Shown one piece after another: positions 55,673 through 64,000 of a DNA stretch of 64,000 nucleotides; the stretch's first letter is position 1; each line of letters opens with the position of its first letter. The position numbers and the translations under genes were made by a program. Below the pieces are notes generated by a model that worked only from the letters and a program-made list of their open reading frames with translations, was not told the DNA's origin and did not search any database. This stretch comes from Clostridium_F caseinilyticum (GTDB lineage: Bacteria; Bacillota; Clostridia; Clostridiales; Clostridiaceae). The stretch lies in the NCBI RefSeq assembly GCF_046127645.1, contig NZ_CP175919.1. The stretch is one strand, 5' to 3'.

Positions 55673-55732
55673 AAAAATGCTCCAAAAATAAAAATCTAAA
55701 TATAAGATTCTTATTAAATCTAGAGCATTTTA
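55673..55732 (-). terminator. Terminator after the AraC gene
   Basis: AAAATGCTC (minus strand) pairs with GAGCATTTTTT, with an inner AAATCT / AGATTT stem. It is 150 bases past the AraC stop at 55890. Confidence 0.6.
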
Positions 55733-55889
55733 AAAAATTAAAAATTAATCTTATTCTTTATCTAAGAATGTAGCTGCTATAATGCTACTGTATCCTTAAA
55801 AATTGGAGTAAAAAACATCTATGTCCTTAGATACTCATCTCCTAAACTTTATTTCAAATAAAAACTTCCTTCTAAGTCAATAACTCTGT

Positions 55890-56879
55890 TCATACTGATT
55901 TATTTAATTTTCTATATTTTAATGGATTAATATTATTGTAACTTTTAAAAGCCTTTGAAAACTTACTTGGATTTTCATAACCTATTTCATTTGCAATCTC
56001 TAAAATTGACATATCTGTACTTTTTAATAAATATTTTGCTTTTTCAATTCTTAATTTTTTTATATATTCATAAACTGTATTTCCAGTAATATTTTTAAAA
56101 GCTCTCTGTAATTTATATAAACTCATGTTTAAGTCATTAGCTAATTCTTTAAGACATGGAGGGTTCTGTAGGTTTTTGCTTATAATTTTCTTAGCTCTGA
56201 TTATACTCTCCTTCTCCTCATCCCCCTGATTTTGCATTAATTTCGCATTAGAATTTCCTTCAAAAAAACTAGCTAAAAATTCTATTGTCTTTAGCTTAAG
56301 TTTCATATATCCCATCATATTATCAATAGGAATCTTATTTATTTCTTCTGCTATTTTCTTTATATCATAACTAGCTTTTTCAATTATTAATATGTCTTCT
56401 TTAAATATGTTATTCATTTGTGTTTCCCAATCCATTATAGCCTTATCTTCCCATATTGGATTTACTGCATTTTTAATGGTGTTAAAATGCATACAAATTG
56501 ATATGGTTTTACATTTATCATATTTAAACTCAAAATATTCTACATTATTTAATGTTTTATAAAAAAAGATTTGCCCTTCTTTAAACATATACTCTTTGTT
56601 ACTAGGCAAAGCTAAAATTTTCGTAGTTCCACTATAACAATATCCTATTTCTAAAATATCATCTTTGTATCCTTTATTATCAAAATACATATTTGCTGAA
56701 TACATATTAAACTTTGAAATCTCTAAGCCATCTTCTATTTTCATTCTTGAATAATCCCCTACACCAAATTGTTTTCCAATAACATACTTTTTGCCTAAGA
56801 GCTCATCTGAAGTTTTACATTTAAATTCTTCCTTAATATATTCATCATACATATCTCCAACGGTTTTTTTAGTTTTCAA
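55890..56879 (-). CDS. AraC-family regulator (YbtA/PchR-like position)
   Basis: 329 residues. C-terminal AraC DNA-binding domain with two helix-turn-helix units (about 235-325: LKELANDLNMSLYKLQRAFK and ILEIANEIGYENPSKFSKAF, then YNNINPLKYRK). The N-terminal sensor region (about 50-150) looks like the domain of PchR/YbtA-type regulators of siderophore genes. It is upstream of the ABC pair on the same strand and separated by a terminator and Fur box. It probably activates the transporter operon in response to a siderophore; inference. Confidence 0.85.
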   Translation of the reverse strand: MKTKKTVGDMYDEYIKEEFKCKTSDELLGKKYVIGKQFGVGDYSRMKIEDGLEISKFNMYSANMYFDNKGYKDDILEIGYCYSGTTKILALPSNKEYMFKEGQIFFYKTLNNVEYFEFKYDKCKTISICMHFNTIKNAVNPIWEDKAIMDWETQMNNIFKEDILIIEKASYDIKKIAEEINKIPIDNMMGYMKLKLKTIEFLASFFEGNSNAKLMQNQGDEEKESIIRAKKIISKNLQNPPCLKELANDLNMSLYKLQRAFKNITGNTVYEYIKKLRIEKAKYLLKSTDMSILEIANEIGYENPSKFSKAFKSYNNINPLKYRKLNKSV

Positions 56880-57221
56880 AGTTCCACCCCCTATTTAATC
56901 TAAACAATGCTACGATATTTACTTTAATTGATTATGATTCTAAATTTCATTTCATATAGATTATATGGTATTTTCTTTCAAAAATCAATATAACCCTCCA
57001 TCCATCCAATTTTTTATTAACTAACAATTATACTAAGAAAATTATTATATACTTTTTATCAGTATAAATTGTGCTATTATAAAACTTTATATAATATTTA
57101 CTATTTTCAATTACTTTTAATTTTATTATTATAAAACTCATTAAATTATTATATGTTTTGTGTCTTAAAAACTAATTTATTATTTTAATTAAGAAACATT
57201 AAGAGCATATAAATTTCATAT

Positions 57222-57269
57222 AAAAAACCAGAATATCACAGATTAAATCCATGCATTTTCTGGTTTTTT
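57222..57269 (-). terminator. Terminator of the DUF2383-like gene
   Basis: AAAAAACCAGAA and TTTTCTGGTTTTTT pair on the two sides of a loop, immediately after the stop at 57272 on the minus strand. Confidence 0.85.
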
Positions 57270-57271
57270 CT

Positions 57272-57727
57272 TTATCTATTGTAATTTCTCATTATTTCAT
57301 TAAGAGTGTTTAAATGCTTATAATAATCATTTACTATAGCATTTACTTCTTTCATTAAACTATAATCTAACTCCTGATTCTCTTCTTTAAACCTTTCTCC
57401 TTGCTTTATTCCTATTTCCATAGCCTTTATAGCATGATCACAAACTTCCAAATCATTATTTGCAGGTATTAATTTTATCTTTTCAAAAAACTCTGCTATA
57501 GTTCCTAAAAATCCTAAAGTATCTGGAGCATCTCCTCCCATTTGTTCTATTCTATTAGTAATAGCTTCTTCATGTCTTTTAAAAGATTCTATAATATTTT
57601 TAAGTTCATTTTTAAGTTCAACATTCTGGGCTTTTTCAAGATAATCTTTAAAAGTACTCCCTCCCATATGTACTCCTTTTAAAAATTTATCCATTCTTTT
57701 TGTATTCTCTTTTAATTCTGTATTCAT
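57272..57727 (-). CDS. Four-helix-bundle protein, DUF2383-like
   Basis: 151 residues, all-helical. FLKGVHMGGSTFKDYLEKAQ, then SFKRHEEAITNRIEQMGGDA and AIKAMEIGIKQGERFKEENQ give the ferritin-like four-helix pattern with E-x-x-H type positions (about 50 and 95) seen in DUF2383/DUF892-like proteins. No signal or membrane segment. Function unknown; relatives are often stress or spore associated. ATG 57727 after TGAGGTGATT. Confidence 0.75.
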   Translation of the reverse strand: MNTELKENTKRMDKFLKGVHMGGSTFKDYLEKAQNVELKNELKNIIESFKRHEEAITNRIEQMGGDAPDTLGFLGTIAEFFEKIKLIPANNDLEVCDHAIKAMEIGIKQGERFKEENQELDYSLMKEVNAIVNDYYKHLNTLNEIMRNYNR

Positions 57728-57785
57728 AATAAATCACCTCAATTTATTCTTTTCCTACAGAAAATTTATTATACTTATATAAAAG

Positions 57786-58053
57786 AGGTTCTTTAAAATT
57801 TAATATAGTAAATATAAAAAATACATGTAATAAGCATGTGAATAAGATTTAGTAGTTCTTAATTTGGCGTAATTAAAAATTTTTGTAATTCCTCACAGGA
57901 CGTGAGGAGCTAGTAGTGAAGCCAAGGAGGGCGCCTCTACTAGGTAAAAAATTTTTAATGTAGTCAAATTTAGAACTACTTGATCTGTATGAATTGCTTA
58001 TGAATGTATTATTTATATTTACGGTTTTAAAATTAAAACTATTTTGAGAATAC
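57786..58053. repeat. Nested hairpin element of about 270 nt
   Basis: The outer arms are a family 2 palindrome (TTTAAAATTTAATATAGTAA / right arm ending in TTTACGGTTTTAAAATTAAA). Inside lie AGTAGTTCT (57851-57859) / AGAACTACT (57972-57980) and ATTAAAAATTTTT / AAAAATTTTTAAT. The core has two stems: CCTCACAGGACGTGAGG (57891-57907) and CTAGTAG / CTACTAG (57910-57916, 57937-57943) enclosing GAAGCCAAGGAGGGCGCCT. The core is GC-rich in AT-rich DNA, so it could be a structured RNA or a hairpin mobile element. Confidence 0.7.
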
Positions 58054-58061
58054 CTTTTAAA

Positions 58062-58883
58062 TTATTTATTGCTTTCTTGGATGTTTTTTATTTTTTCCTT
58101 TAATTTTCTTATTTCCTCATCTTTAGAAGCTATTACTTCTTCATATTTTCCTTCTCTTTCTCCCCAATTTTTATTAAGTAAATTAATAAAAGATGCCATT
58201 TCATCTGCACTTCCTGAAATACGATTAAATAAAAGAAGATTTAATGCCAAAACCTCAGGAATTTCTTTATGGCAATATCTTAATTGATGATCAATCTCTC
58301 CATAACCTTCTTCAAATATAGTTCTTACTTGAATTTCTGCTATAACTCTTTGGTTGGTAGGGAAAAATTCTATAAGATAATGTACAGATCTATAACCAGA
58401 TTTTCTAGATTGAATTTGAATATTCAGTTCTTCAAATCTTTTTGTATCGTCTCCATCCCTTACATTTGCAGTTATTTCTATAACTTTCCAAGTATTTAAA
58501 ATAAACTGGTGTATATTTTCCCAATCCTGTTTGAATATATGTATAACTCTAATGCCTATTAAATCATTTATTTCTTCCTTATAGTTTTCAACAGTAAACT
58601 GAAAATCTTCCCCATATCTTTCTTTTCTATTTGGAGTTTTTCGAATAATTTTTTCTATTAACCTCTCAGGATTTTTAACTCTAGATTTAACAGAATGTAT
58701 TTTATTGTGAGTCCTCAATATATTGGATATAAAATCACATTGGCTTTCATAAGTATCTTTGTATTTATTAAAATCTAAATATATGTCTCTTAAGTTATTC
58801 CACTCTATTTTATTTTCAATAATATCCTCTTCTATAGAAGGATATTTTTTTAAAAATTCTTCCTTTATAAGTTTATTCTCCAT
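58062..58883 (-). CDS. RelA/SpoT synthetase-domain protein (small alarmone synthetase-like)
   Basis: 273 residues from ATG 58883, with GGAGG five bases before; TTG 58895 overlaps the binding site. Synthetase domain (about 60-235): DLIGIRVIHIF, RDGDDTKRF, RKSGYRSVHYLIEF, and AEIQVRTIFEEGYGEIDHQL, the conserved pattern of (p)ppGpp synthetases. There is no HD hydrolase or TGS domain. The C-terminal tail (SKDEEIRKLKEKIKNIQ) is a coiled coil. It may make (p)ppGpp constitutively or on stress; a toxic variant is possible but unsupported. Confidence 0.85.
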   Translation of the reverse strand: MENKLIKEEFLKKYPSIEEDIIENKIEWNNLRDIYLDFNKYKDTYESQCDFISNILRTHNKIHSVKSRVKNPERLIEKIIRKTPNRKERYGEDFQFTVENYKEEINDLIGIRVIHIFKQDWENIHQFILNTWKVIEITANVRDGDDTKRFEELNIQIQSRKSGYRSVHYLIEFFPTNQRVIAEIQVRTIFEEGYGEIDHQLRYCHKEIPEVLALNLLLFNRISGSADEMASFINLLNKNWGEREGKYEEVIASKDEEIRKLKEKIKNIQESNK

Positions 58884-58946
58884 ATTTTCCTCCAATTTAT
58901 TTTCATTGAACTTTAAATTTACAATAAAAACACTTAAACAATTTAA

Positions 58947-59185
58947 AAGAAAATTTCATAATTCATTTTGAAATATAATTATATTAATATATTGTATTTA
59001 TCTGATGACTACTCGCTCTAATACTCCCATCTTCTTCAAAGTGGGAGTAAAGAGCTGTTATCCATTTTCTAATCTTTAGTGGGAGTAAAAACTCACTCTG
59101 AAGCCAAGAATTCTGTTTACCTATTTGTTTAAACAAAATATGTTATATGTATATTAGAAATCTTTTAATTATGAAATTTACTCAA
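58947..59185. repeat. Dispersed palindromic repeat, family 1, copy E, interrupted
   Basis: The left arm GAAAATTTCATAATTCATTTT (from 58950) mirrors the right arm AATTATGAAATTTACTCAA (59167-59185). The two halves are separated by the family 4 element at 59001-59119. Without it the copy resembles 44213-44332. Confidence 0.8.
59001..59119 (-). repeat. Structured dispersed element, family 4, copy 3, inserted in copy E
   Basis: On the minus strand: head AATTCTTGGCTTCAGAG, internal TTTTACTCCCACTAAAG and CTCTTTACTCCCACTTTGAA, ACTCCCA/TGGGAGT stem, tail CATCAGATAA. The exact break of the host repeat (GTATTTA | CTATTTG) shows it moved in as a unit. Confidence 0.75.
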
Positions 59186-59285
59186 CTAATAATATTTACT
59201 TAAAAATTAAATATCAAATTATTTAAAAGTCCTCCTAATACCTTAATAAGGAAATAATGTATTAAAGTTATTATTATCTAAATGG

Positions 59286-62200
59286 TTAAGTAAATAAATC
59301 TAATATTTCTTCTTTTGATAATGTATTTATTAAATTACCACTCTTCAAATCATTATTCATAATATTATTTATAAGTTCCTTTTTGTCCTCTTGTAACATT
59401 ATAATTTTCTCTTCGATAGTTTCTTTACATACTAGCTTTATTACCTCTACTAAATTTTTCTGTCCTATTCTATGTGCTCTATCAGTGGCTTGATCTTCTA
59501 TTGCTGGGTTCCACCAAGGATCAAAATGAATAACTAAGTTTGCTGATGTCAGATTTAATCCTGTACCTCCTGCTTTCAGTGATATTAAGAAAAGCTTAAT
59601 ATTACAGTCTTTATTAAATTCATTAACTAGCTTAATTCTTTCACTGGCATTAGTTGCCCCATCTAAATAAAAGTATTCTATATCTTCTTTTTCTAGTAAT
59701 TTTGAAATATTCTTTAGTACGGAAGTAAATTGTGAGAACAATAAAATTTTCTTCCCCTCATTTACTCCTTCTCTAATTAATTCCATAGCTATTTTAAATT
59801 TGCCGCTTCCTCCCTTATAATCATCAATTATAAGGGAAGGATCTAAACATAGCTGTCTTAGTTTTGTAAGGTAAGAAAAGATTGCTATTTTATCCTCCTT
59901 ACTGTTTTTTAATTTATCCTTTATACTTTTCATATATGCTTTATATATAATATTTTGGCTCATAGTCATCTCAACTAAAAATTTCTTCTCTATTTTATTA
60001 GGTAAGTCTTTTAATACATCCTTTTTTTCTCTTCTTAAAATAAATGGGCGAATTAAAGTTTTTAGTTTATCAATATTTTCTTCTCCTGCATTTATAAATT
60101 TATCCTGAAATCTTTCTTCATTATACAAATATCCTGGCATAATAAAATCAAATATAGACCAAAGCTCCATTAAATTATTTTCAATTGGAGTTCCCGTTAA
60201 TGCAAATCTCACTTTAGAATTAATTTTCTTAACACTATCTGTATTTTGAGCTAATGGATTTTTAATATTCTGCCCCTCATCTATTATGCAATAATCAAAT
60301 ATGATATCTTTATATAAATCAAAATCATTTCTTAGAGTTCCATAGGTAGTTATTAAAACATCGTATTCATTCCTATTATCTAAAACTTTTATTCTATCTT
60401 CCTTACTTCCATGAATAACCCCAATTTTTAAATCTTTAGCAAACCTTTGGAATTCATCTTGCCAATTATATATTAAAGAAGTTGGTGTAACTATAAGACT
60501 TTTACTCCCCTTTTCTGATAATAAAAAGCTTATTGTCTGTATGGTTTTACCAAGTCCCATTTCATCTGCTAAAATTCCTCCAAATCTCATATTACTTAGA
60601 ATTTTCATCCATTTGTATCCTGCTATTTGATATTTTCTAAGGGTAGCATTAAGATTTTTAGGCACTTCATAATAGTTATCATTTATATTCATAATTTTAT
60701 TTGATATATTTTTAAGCAAATCTTTTTCTTTAATAAAAGCTTCTCCTTTATTTTGAATATAATAAGCTCTATTTTTATGGATTTTAATAGAATCACCACT
60801 TATATCTCCATTAAAACTTAAGTCGTCTAATAAACTTAGAAAATTCCTAATTCCATCATCCTCTAAATCAATAAAACTATTATCCTTTGTTTTATAAAAA
60901 CTTTTATTATGTTTAAAAGCTTTAAATATATTTTTAAATTCCCTCTTAGGAACATTTCCAATATTGTAGGATAAATTTAACCATTCTTCAGAGGTTTCAG
61001 TAATATGAGCTTCTATAGAATTTAAATCATATAAAACTAAACTATTAAAACTATCTTGAAAAGTTGCTTCTCCTATATTTTTAAACTTTTTTAATCCTTT
61101 GCTTAAAAAATTATATAAATCATTTTCCTCTCCAATAAATAAAAAACTATTTTCTCCTTTTATAAACTTAAATTTTCCTAGTTCCATAACAATTTTTTCT
61201 TCTTTTTCTAGATCTCTAATAATGATCTTGTCATTTAAATCTTCTTCTTTAGAATTTTCACATACTATATTATTAATATATAAATTTTCTCTTATAGTTG
61301 GTGGCAAATTTATCTTTATAAAATTTGATAAGCTTTTATTTCTTACATCTCTAATAAGTTCAAAATATTCTTGTCCATAATATAACTTAACCCTACATAA
61401 AATTTGTTCTGGTTCTTTGTAAAAATAAAATTTTGGCACTATAAGATTTGATACAAAATTTTTAACTTTTTCATCAAAAGTTATTACCTGGGAAATTCTG
61501 TTTAATATTATCATTAATTCTCTAATAGTTTTTTCATCTTTATTGAATAATATGTTCCCTTGTTTTTTTAAATATTTATAGAAAGGTTTATATAATTCCC
61601 TTTGTATTTTAGAAGGAATATATAAATTATTATTATAGAAATATACTTCACCCTTTTGAGTAAGTGGAATTGGGAATTGCTTTTTAGTGCTTAAACTAAA
61701 CTTCCCATCTATTTCTTTTAGAGTAAAGGAAAGTGGTAAATCTTTATGGATAATCTTGCTATTATAATCTATATATTCATACTTAAATTTAATAGTTTTG
61801 TGATGAATAGTATCTAGGAATCTTTCTAATGCGCTGGGTAGTATTCTTAACTTTCCACCATCTACTATTTTTAAATTTATCTGTTTATTCAATATTTCTT
61901 TATTTATTGATATGTATTCCTCTATAAACTTAATAATTTTTTCATCTTCCATAGAAAAATAATGAATTTTAGAATTATATACTAATCCATTATTAATAAA
62001 AACCTTTATTTCTTGAATTCTTCCTTGAATAAAATCCTCTAAAGAATTTATTGAATACATAATATTGCCTTTACCAATTTTGAAATGTGTCTCATAATAC
62101 TCTAAATCACTATTATTTATATGATTTAATTTTATGCTAATATTTAGCTTTTCTTTTAAATTATTATACTTTATTATTTCATTTAATATAGTATTTCCTA

Positions 62201-62573
62201 TTATATATTTACCTTTGTTTTGTTTATTGATTTTATACTTAAGATTTTTAACTGCCAAATCGTAAAACTTATACATAGTAGCTATAATATGCGGGCACAA
62301 AAATTCTTTCTTATAGGAAGCGTTATTAATAAAATCATCGCAACTACATTTAGTTTTTTCTAATATACCCTTTGCCATATTTATTCTTATGTGAGTATAA
62401 TAATCATTGCTGTTATTTTCATCTTTAACTTTCCCATATATATTATAAGAATTATCTATTTTTTTACTTTTTATATCAAATACTACCCCTTTTTTATAAA
62501 TCTTCTTTCCTTCCATTCTTATAAGGCTTGGACACTTAATAAGGACTATTTCTATTAATTCTTTTAAATTCAA
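59286..62573 (-). CDS. SWIM zinc-finger SNF2-family helicase
   Basis: 1095 residues. N-terminal SWIM zinc finger CSCDDF ... CPHIIATMY (about 75-96), a helicase-associated region (about 130-620), then a SNF2 ATPase: Walker A ADEMGLGKT (about 670), DEGQ in CIIDEGQNIKNP (about 763), LTGTPIENNLMELWSIFDF, and C-terminal lobe FSQFTSVL, SLKAGGTGLNL and DRAHRIGQ. The helicase is probably DNA-remodelling; its partner and role are unknown. It lies upstream of the RelA/SpoT-like gene on the same strand but 400 bases away. Confidence 0.93.
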   Translation of the reverse strand: MNLKELIEIVLIKCPSLIRMEGKKIYKKGVVFDIKSKKIDNSYNIYGKVKDENNSNDYYTHIRINMAKGILEKTKCSCDDFINNASYKKEFLCPHIIATMYKFYDLAVKNLKYKINKQNKGKYIIGNTILNEIIKYNNLKEKLNISIKLNHINNSDLEYYETHFKIGKGNIMYSINSLEDFIQGRIQEIKVFINNGLVYNSKIHYFSMEDEKIIKFIEEYISINKEILNKQINLKIVDGGKLRILPSALERFLDTIHHKTIKFKYEYIDYNSKIIHKDLPLSFTLKEIDGKFSLSTKKQFPIPLTQKGEVYFYNNNLYIPSKIQRELYKPFYKYLKKQGNILFNKDEKTIRELMIILNRISQVITFDEKVKNFVSNLIVPKFYFYKEPEQILCRVKLYYGQEYFELIRDVRNKSLSNFIKINLPPTIRENLYINNIVCENSKEEDLNDKIIIRDLEKEEKIVMELGKFKFIKGENSFLFIGEENDLYNFLSKGLKKFKNIGEATFQDSFNSLVLYDLNSIEAHITETSEEWLNLSYNIGNVPKREFKNIFKAFKHNKSFYKTKDNSFIDLEDDGIRNFLSLLDDLSFNGDISGDSIKIHKNRAYYIQNKGEAFIKEKDLLKNISNKIMNINDNYYEVPKNLNATLRKYQIAGYKWMKILSNMRFGGILADEMGLGKTIQTISFLLSEKGSKSLIVTPTSLIYNWQDEFQRFAKDLKIGVIHGSKEDRIKVLDNRNEYDVLITTYGTLRNDFDLYKDIIFDYCIIDEGQNIKNPLAQNTDSVKKINSKVRFALTGTPIENNLMELWSIFDFIMPGYLYNEERFQDKFINAGEENIDKLKTLIRPFILRREKKDVLKDLPNKIEKKFLVEMTMSQNIIYKAYMKSIKDKLKNSKEDKIAIFSYLTKLRQLCLDPSLIIDDYKGGSGKFKIAMELIREGVNEGKKILLFSQFTSVLKNISKLLEKEDIEYFYLDGATNASERIKLVNEFNKDCNIKLFLISLKAGGTGLNLTSANLVIHFDPWWNPAIEDQATDRAHRIGQKNLVEVIKLVCKETIEEKIIMLQEDKKELINNIMNNDLKSGNLINTLSKEEILDLFT

Positions 62574-62703
62574 TGACTATCACCTCCCACATTAATTATA
62601 TACCAAATGGCTGTACATTTTATGATTTTATAAAAATATTTACAGCTTTTATTTTTGATCTATTATTTAAATTTTAACACTAAAGTTTTTAAAGTGGCAG
62701 TTC

Positions 62704-62795
62704 TTATCTTATTTTATTTTCATAATCTAAATCTATTTCTGTGAAAAGTATATTTTCTTTTGCATCTAATTTAGCTATTATATTTCTCCTATAAT
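62704..62795 (-). pseudogene. Remnant of a carbon-nitrogen hydrolase (nitrilase) C-terminus
   Basis: The minus-strand translation IIAKLDAKENILFTEIDLDY then ENKIR and a stop is the C-terminal end typical of omega-amidase/nitrilase proteins. The upstream GEI residues are in a different frame (small insertion), and nothing of the body of the gene is present. A dead fragment. Confidence 0.6.
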
Positions 62796-62972
62796 AATCT
62801 CCTTAATAAACCAATCTATTTTACTAAATGAGTATCAATTACAATTTATAAGTATTAATCTCTATTTTAAAGTGAATAACTACTTGTAAAATCATAATTA
62901 TCTTTAATTTAAATATTTATAAATTATACTCATATATATCTAACTAATACAATTTCTTAAATGATCATTTTA

Positions 62973-64000
62973 CTACATTCCTATAATATCATTTATATTT
63001 CTGTAACTTTTTTTTAATAATGATGCAAAATACCAAAATCCTGCTATAGATGCTAAAATATGACTTACTAAAATAGCAATCCAAATTCCATTCACTCCTA
63101 ACACAGTTGCAGATAATAGTTTTGCTAATGGCATACGAATAATAATATAATAAAAAATCATTAGACTCATAGCTGCTTTTGGCTTTCCAAAACCATTTAT
63201 TGCTCCAAGTAAACAGTTCGTAATGGTGTTACAAACATACCCAATTGATATAATTGAAAAATAAACTTTAACTAATTTTCCAACACTTTCACCCGCTCCA
63301 AATATAGATGCTAAATTTTTTGAAAAAACTACTACTATAAATGTTAATATTATTAAAACTCCACTGCCTAATAACATGCCACTATGAAGATATTCTTTTG
63401 CTTTTTTAGTATCTTTAGCACCAAAACATTGACCAGTACAAGTGGTAATTGTCATATTAAGAGCCATAGCTGGATAAAATAAAATTGTTTCCAATTTTCC
63501 TGAAATACCAAAAGCAGCTATTGGTAATATACCAAATCCGCTGACTAAAGAAGTTATAAAACTTGTACTAATTGCAGGAATGCTTTGTTGAATAATAGAT
63601 GGAACTGCATTTTTTACTATTTGCTTTATAATATTTTTATCAAATAATTTAAAATCAATTATAATTATTTTTTTCTTAATAATATATACAACCATAATCC
63701 CCATCATAATTCCTTGTGAAAATAAAGTTGCAAATGCAGCTCCTCTTATTCCCAATTTATTTATAAAAATAGGATCTAGCACTAAATTAAGTAAAGTACA
63801 AAGGATAATAGAAATCATTTGCATAATTGTATTGCCAAAACTACGCAATATAGCAGTAAAATATAAATACATAAATACAAAAACATATCCTAACATATAT
63901 ATAACGAAATAATCCTTTGCCATAGAATATATGTTATCTGGCGTATTTAAAAGATTTAAAATAATATTGGTACCAAATTCACAAATAATAGTTACCATTA
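62973..64000 (-). CDS. MATE-family efflux pump, 5' end outside window
   Basis: At least 341 residues visible; roughly the first 100 are missing past the right edge, so the methionine near 63998 is internal. Helices and motifs of the second part of the transporter: RSFGNTIMQMISIILCTLLN, IFINKLGIRGAAFATLFSQG (MATE signature) and GFGILPIAAFGISGKLETIL. Exports drugs or cationic compounds in exchange for sodium or protons; substrate unknown. Confidence 0.9.
   Translation of the reverse strand, partial: MVTIICEFGTNIILNLLNTPDNIYSMAKDYFVIYMLGYVFVFMYLYFTAILRSFGNTIMQMISIILCTLLNLVLDPIFINKLGIRGAAFATLFSQGIMMGIMVVYIIKKKIIIIDFKLFDKNIIKQIVKNAVPSIIQQSIPAISTSFITSLVSGFGILPIAAFGISGKLETILFYPAMALNMTITTCTGQCFGAKDTKKAKEYLHSGMLLGSGVLIILTFIVVVFSKNLASIFGAGESVGKLVKVYFSIISIGYVCNTITNCLLGAINGFGKPKAAMSLMIFYYIIIRMPLAKLLSATVLGVNGIWIAILVSHILASIAGFWYFASLLKKSYRNINDIIGM

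Noticed and set aside
55740..55885. Possible degenerate family 4 copy near TTGGAGTAAAAAAC
   Set aside because: Only a short partial match; head and tail are absent.
58062..58883. RelA/SpoT-domain gene as a toxic alarmone synthetase with antitoxin
   Set aside because: No small partner gene lies beside it; an ordinary alarmone synthetase explains the sequence.
1..64000. tRNA, rRNA, CRISPR array or intact insertion sequence
   Set aside because: No cloverleaf or TPsiC-like sequence, rRNA segment, regular spacer array or transposase was recognised.

Overview
The window is strongly AT-rich, and nearly every start carries an AGGAGG-type ribosome binding site, with some GTG and TTG starts. It encodes spore germination proteins, a YtaF-like sporulation protein, a SPOCS-domain protein, a clostridial M9 collagenase and a UviA/TcdR-like sigma factor. 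This points to a spore-forming, proteolytic Clostridium, most like the C. botulinum group I / C. sporogenes group; the species is an inference from gene content. There is no rRNA, tRNA or CRISPR array, and no intact phage.

Layout. 1-1.7 kb: a nucleotide-sugar epimerase fused to a four-helix membrane segment and coiled coil (PelD-like), cut by the window edge, preceded by about 1 kb of gene-poor DNA. 2.6-7.9 kb: threonine operon thrC-thrB-lysC-hom (minus). 8.2-9.8 kb: a small accessory cassette (DUF3791 gene, DUF3990 ADP-ribosyltransferase-like gene, decayed pglX/BREX fragment) bracketed by direct repeats of about 83 bp. 9.8-12.5 kb: OpuC-type osmolyte ABC importer. 12.8-14.9 kb: ECF sigma factor and DUF4179 anti-sigma. 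15.8-20.1 kb: SAM-riboswitch-controlled metF, MetH reactivation protein and short metH. 20.4-25.3 kb: secreted collagenase, then convergent genes for a holin-like YvrJ peptide and a UviA-like sigma factor. 26.3-28.1 kb: DeoR regulator and HAD phosphatase behind a helically phased repeat array. 28.6-34.3 kb: DUF441 protein, an unrecognised protein, and a germinant receptor operon (A, C, small D-like, B). 34.5-39.1 kb: OFA-type MFS transporter and a VanRS-like two-component system. 39.2-44 kb: a Cys-rich protein, a SPOCS protein with an acidic repeat tail, a small membrane protein, a membrane-anchored Ser/Thr kinase with a divergent XRE regulator, and YtaF. 44.7-51.7 kb: maltose PTS regulon (EEP-fold phosphodiesterase, IICB permease, alpha-glucosidase, glucokinase, MalR) with two LacI-type operators. 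52-56.9 kb: a heterodimeric ABC transporter pair behind a perfect Fur-box palindrome, with an AraC regulator. 57.2-64 kb: DUF2383 protein, RelA/SpoT-domain protein, SWIM-SNF2 helicase, a nitrilase remnant and a MATE pump cut by the right edge.

A second layer is non-coding. At least four families of dispersed palindromic repeats lie between genes: a 110-160 bp family with ends TTGAGAAAATTGCATAATT (five copies); a CCGTAAATATAAATAATA family that grades into ordinary terminators; a GGTATGTA palindrome (two copies); and a structured element with a TTCTTGGCTTCAGAG head and a CATCAGATAA tail (three copies, one inserted inside another repeat). The most notable items are the epimerase-PelD-like fusion, the repeat-flanked DUF3791/DUF3990/BREX-remnant cassette, the kinase-XRE pair, the 10-bp-phased ACTTA array, and the roughly 270-nt nested hairpin at 57.8-58.05 kb.
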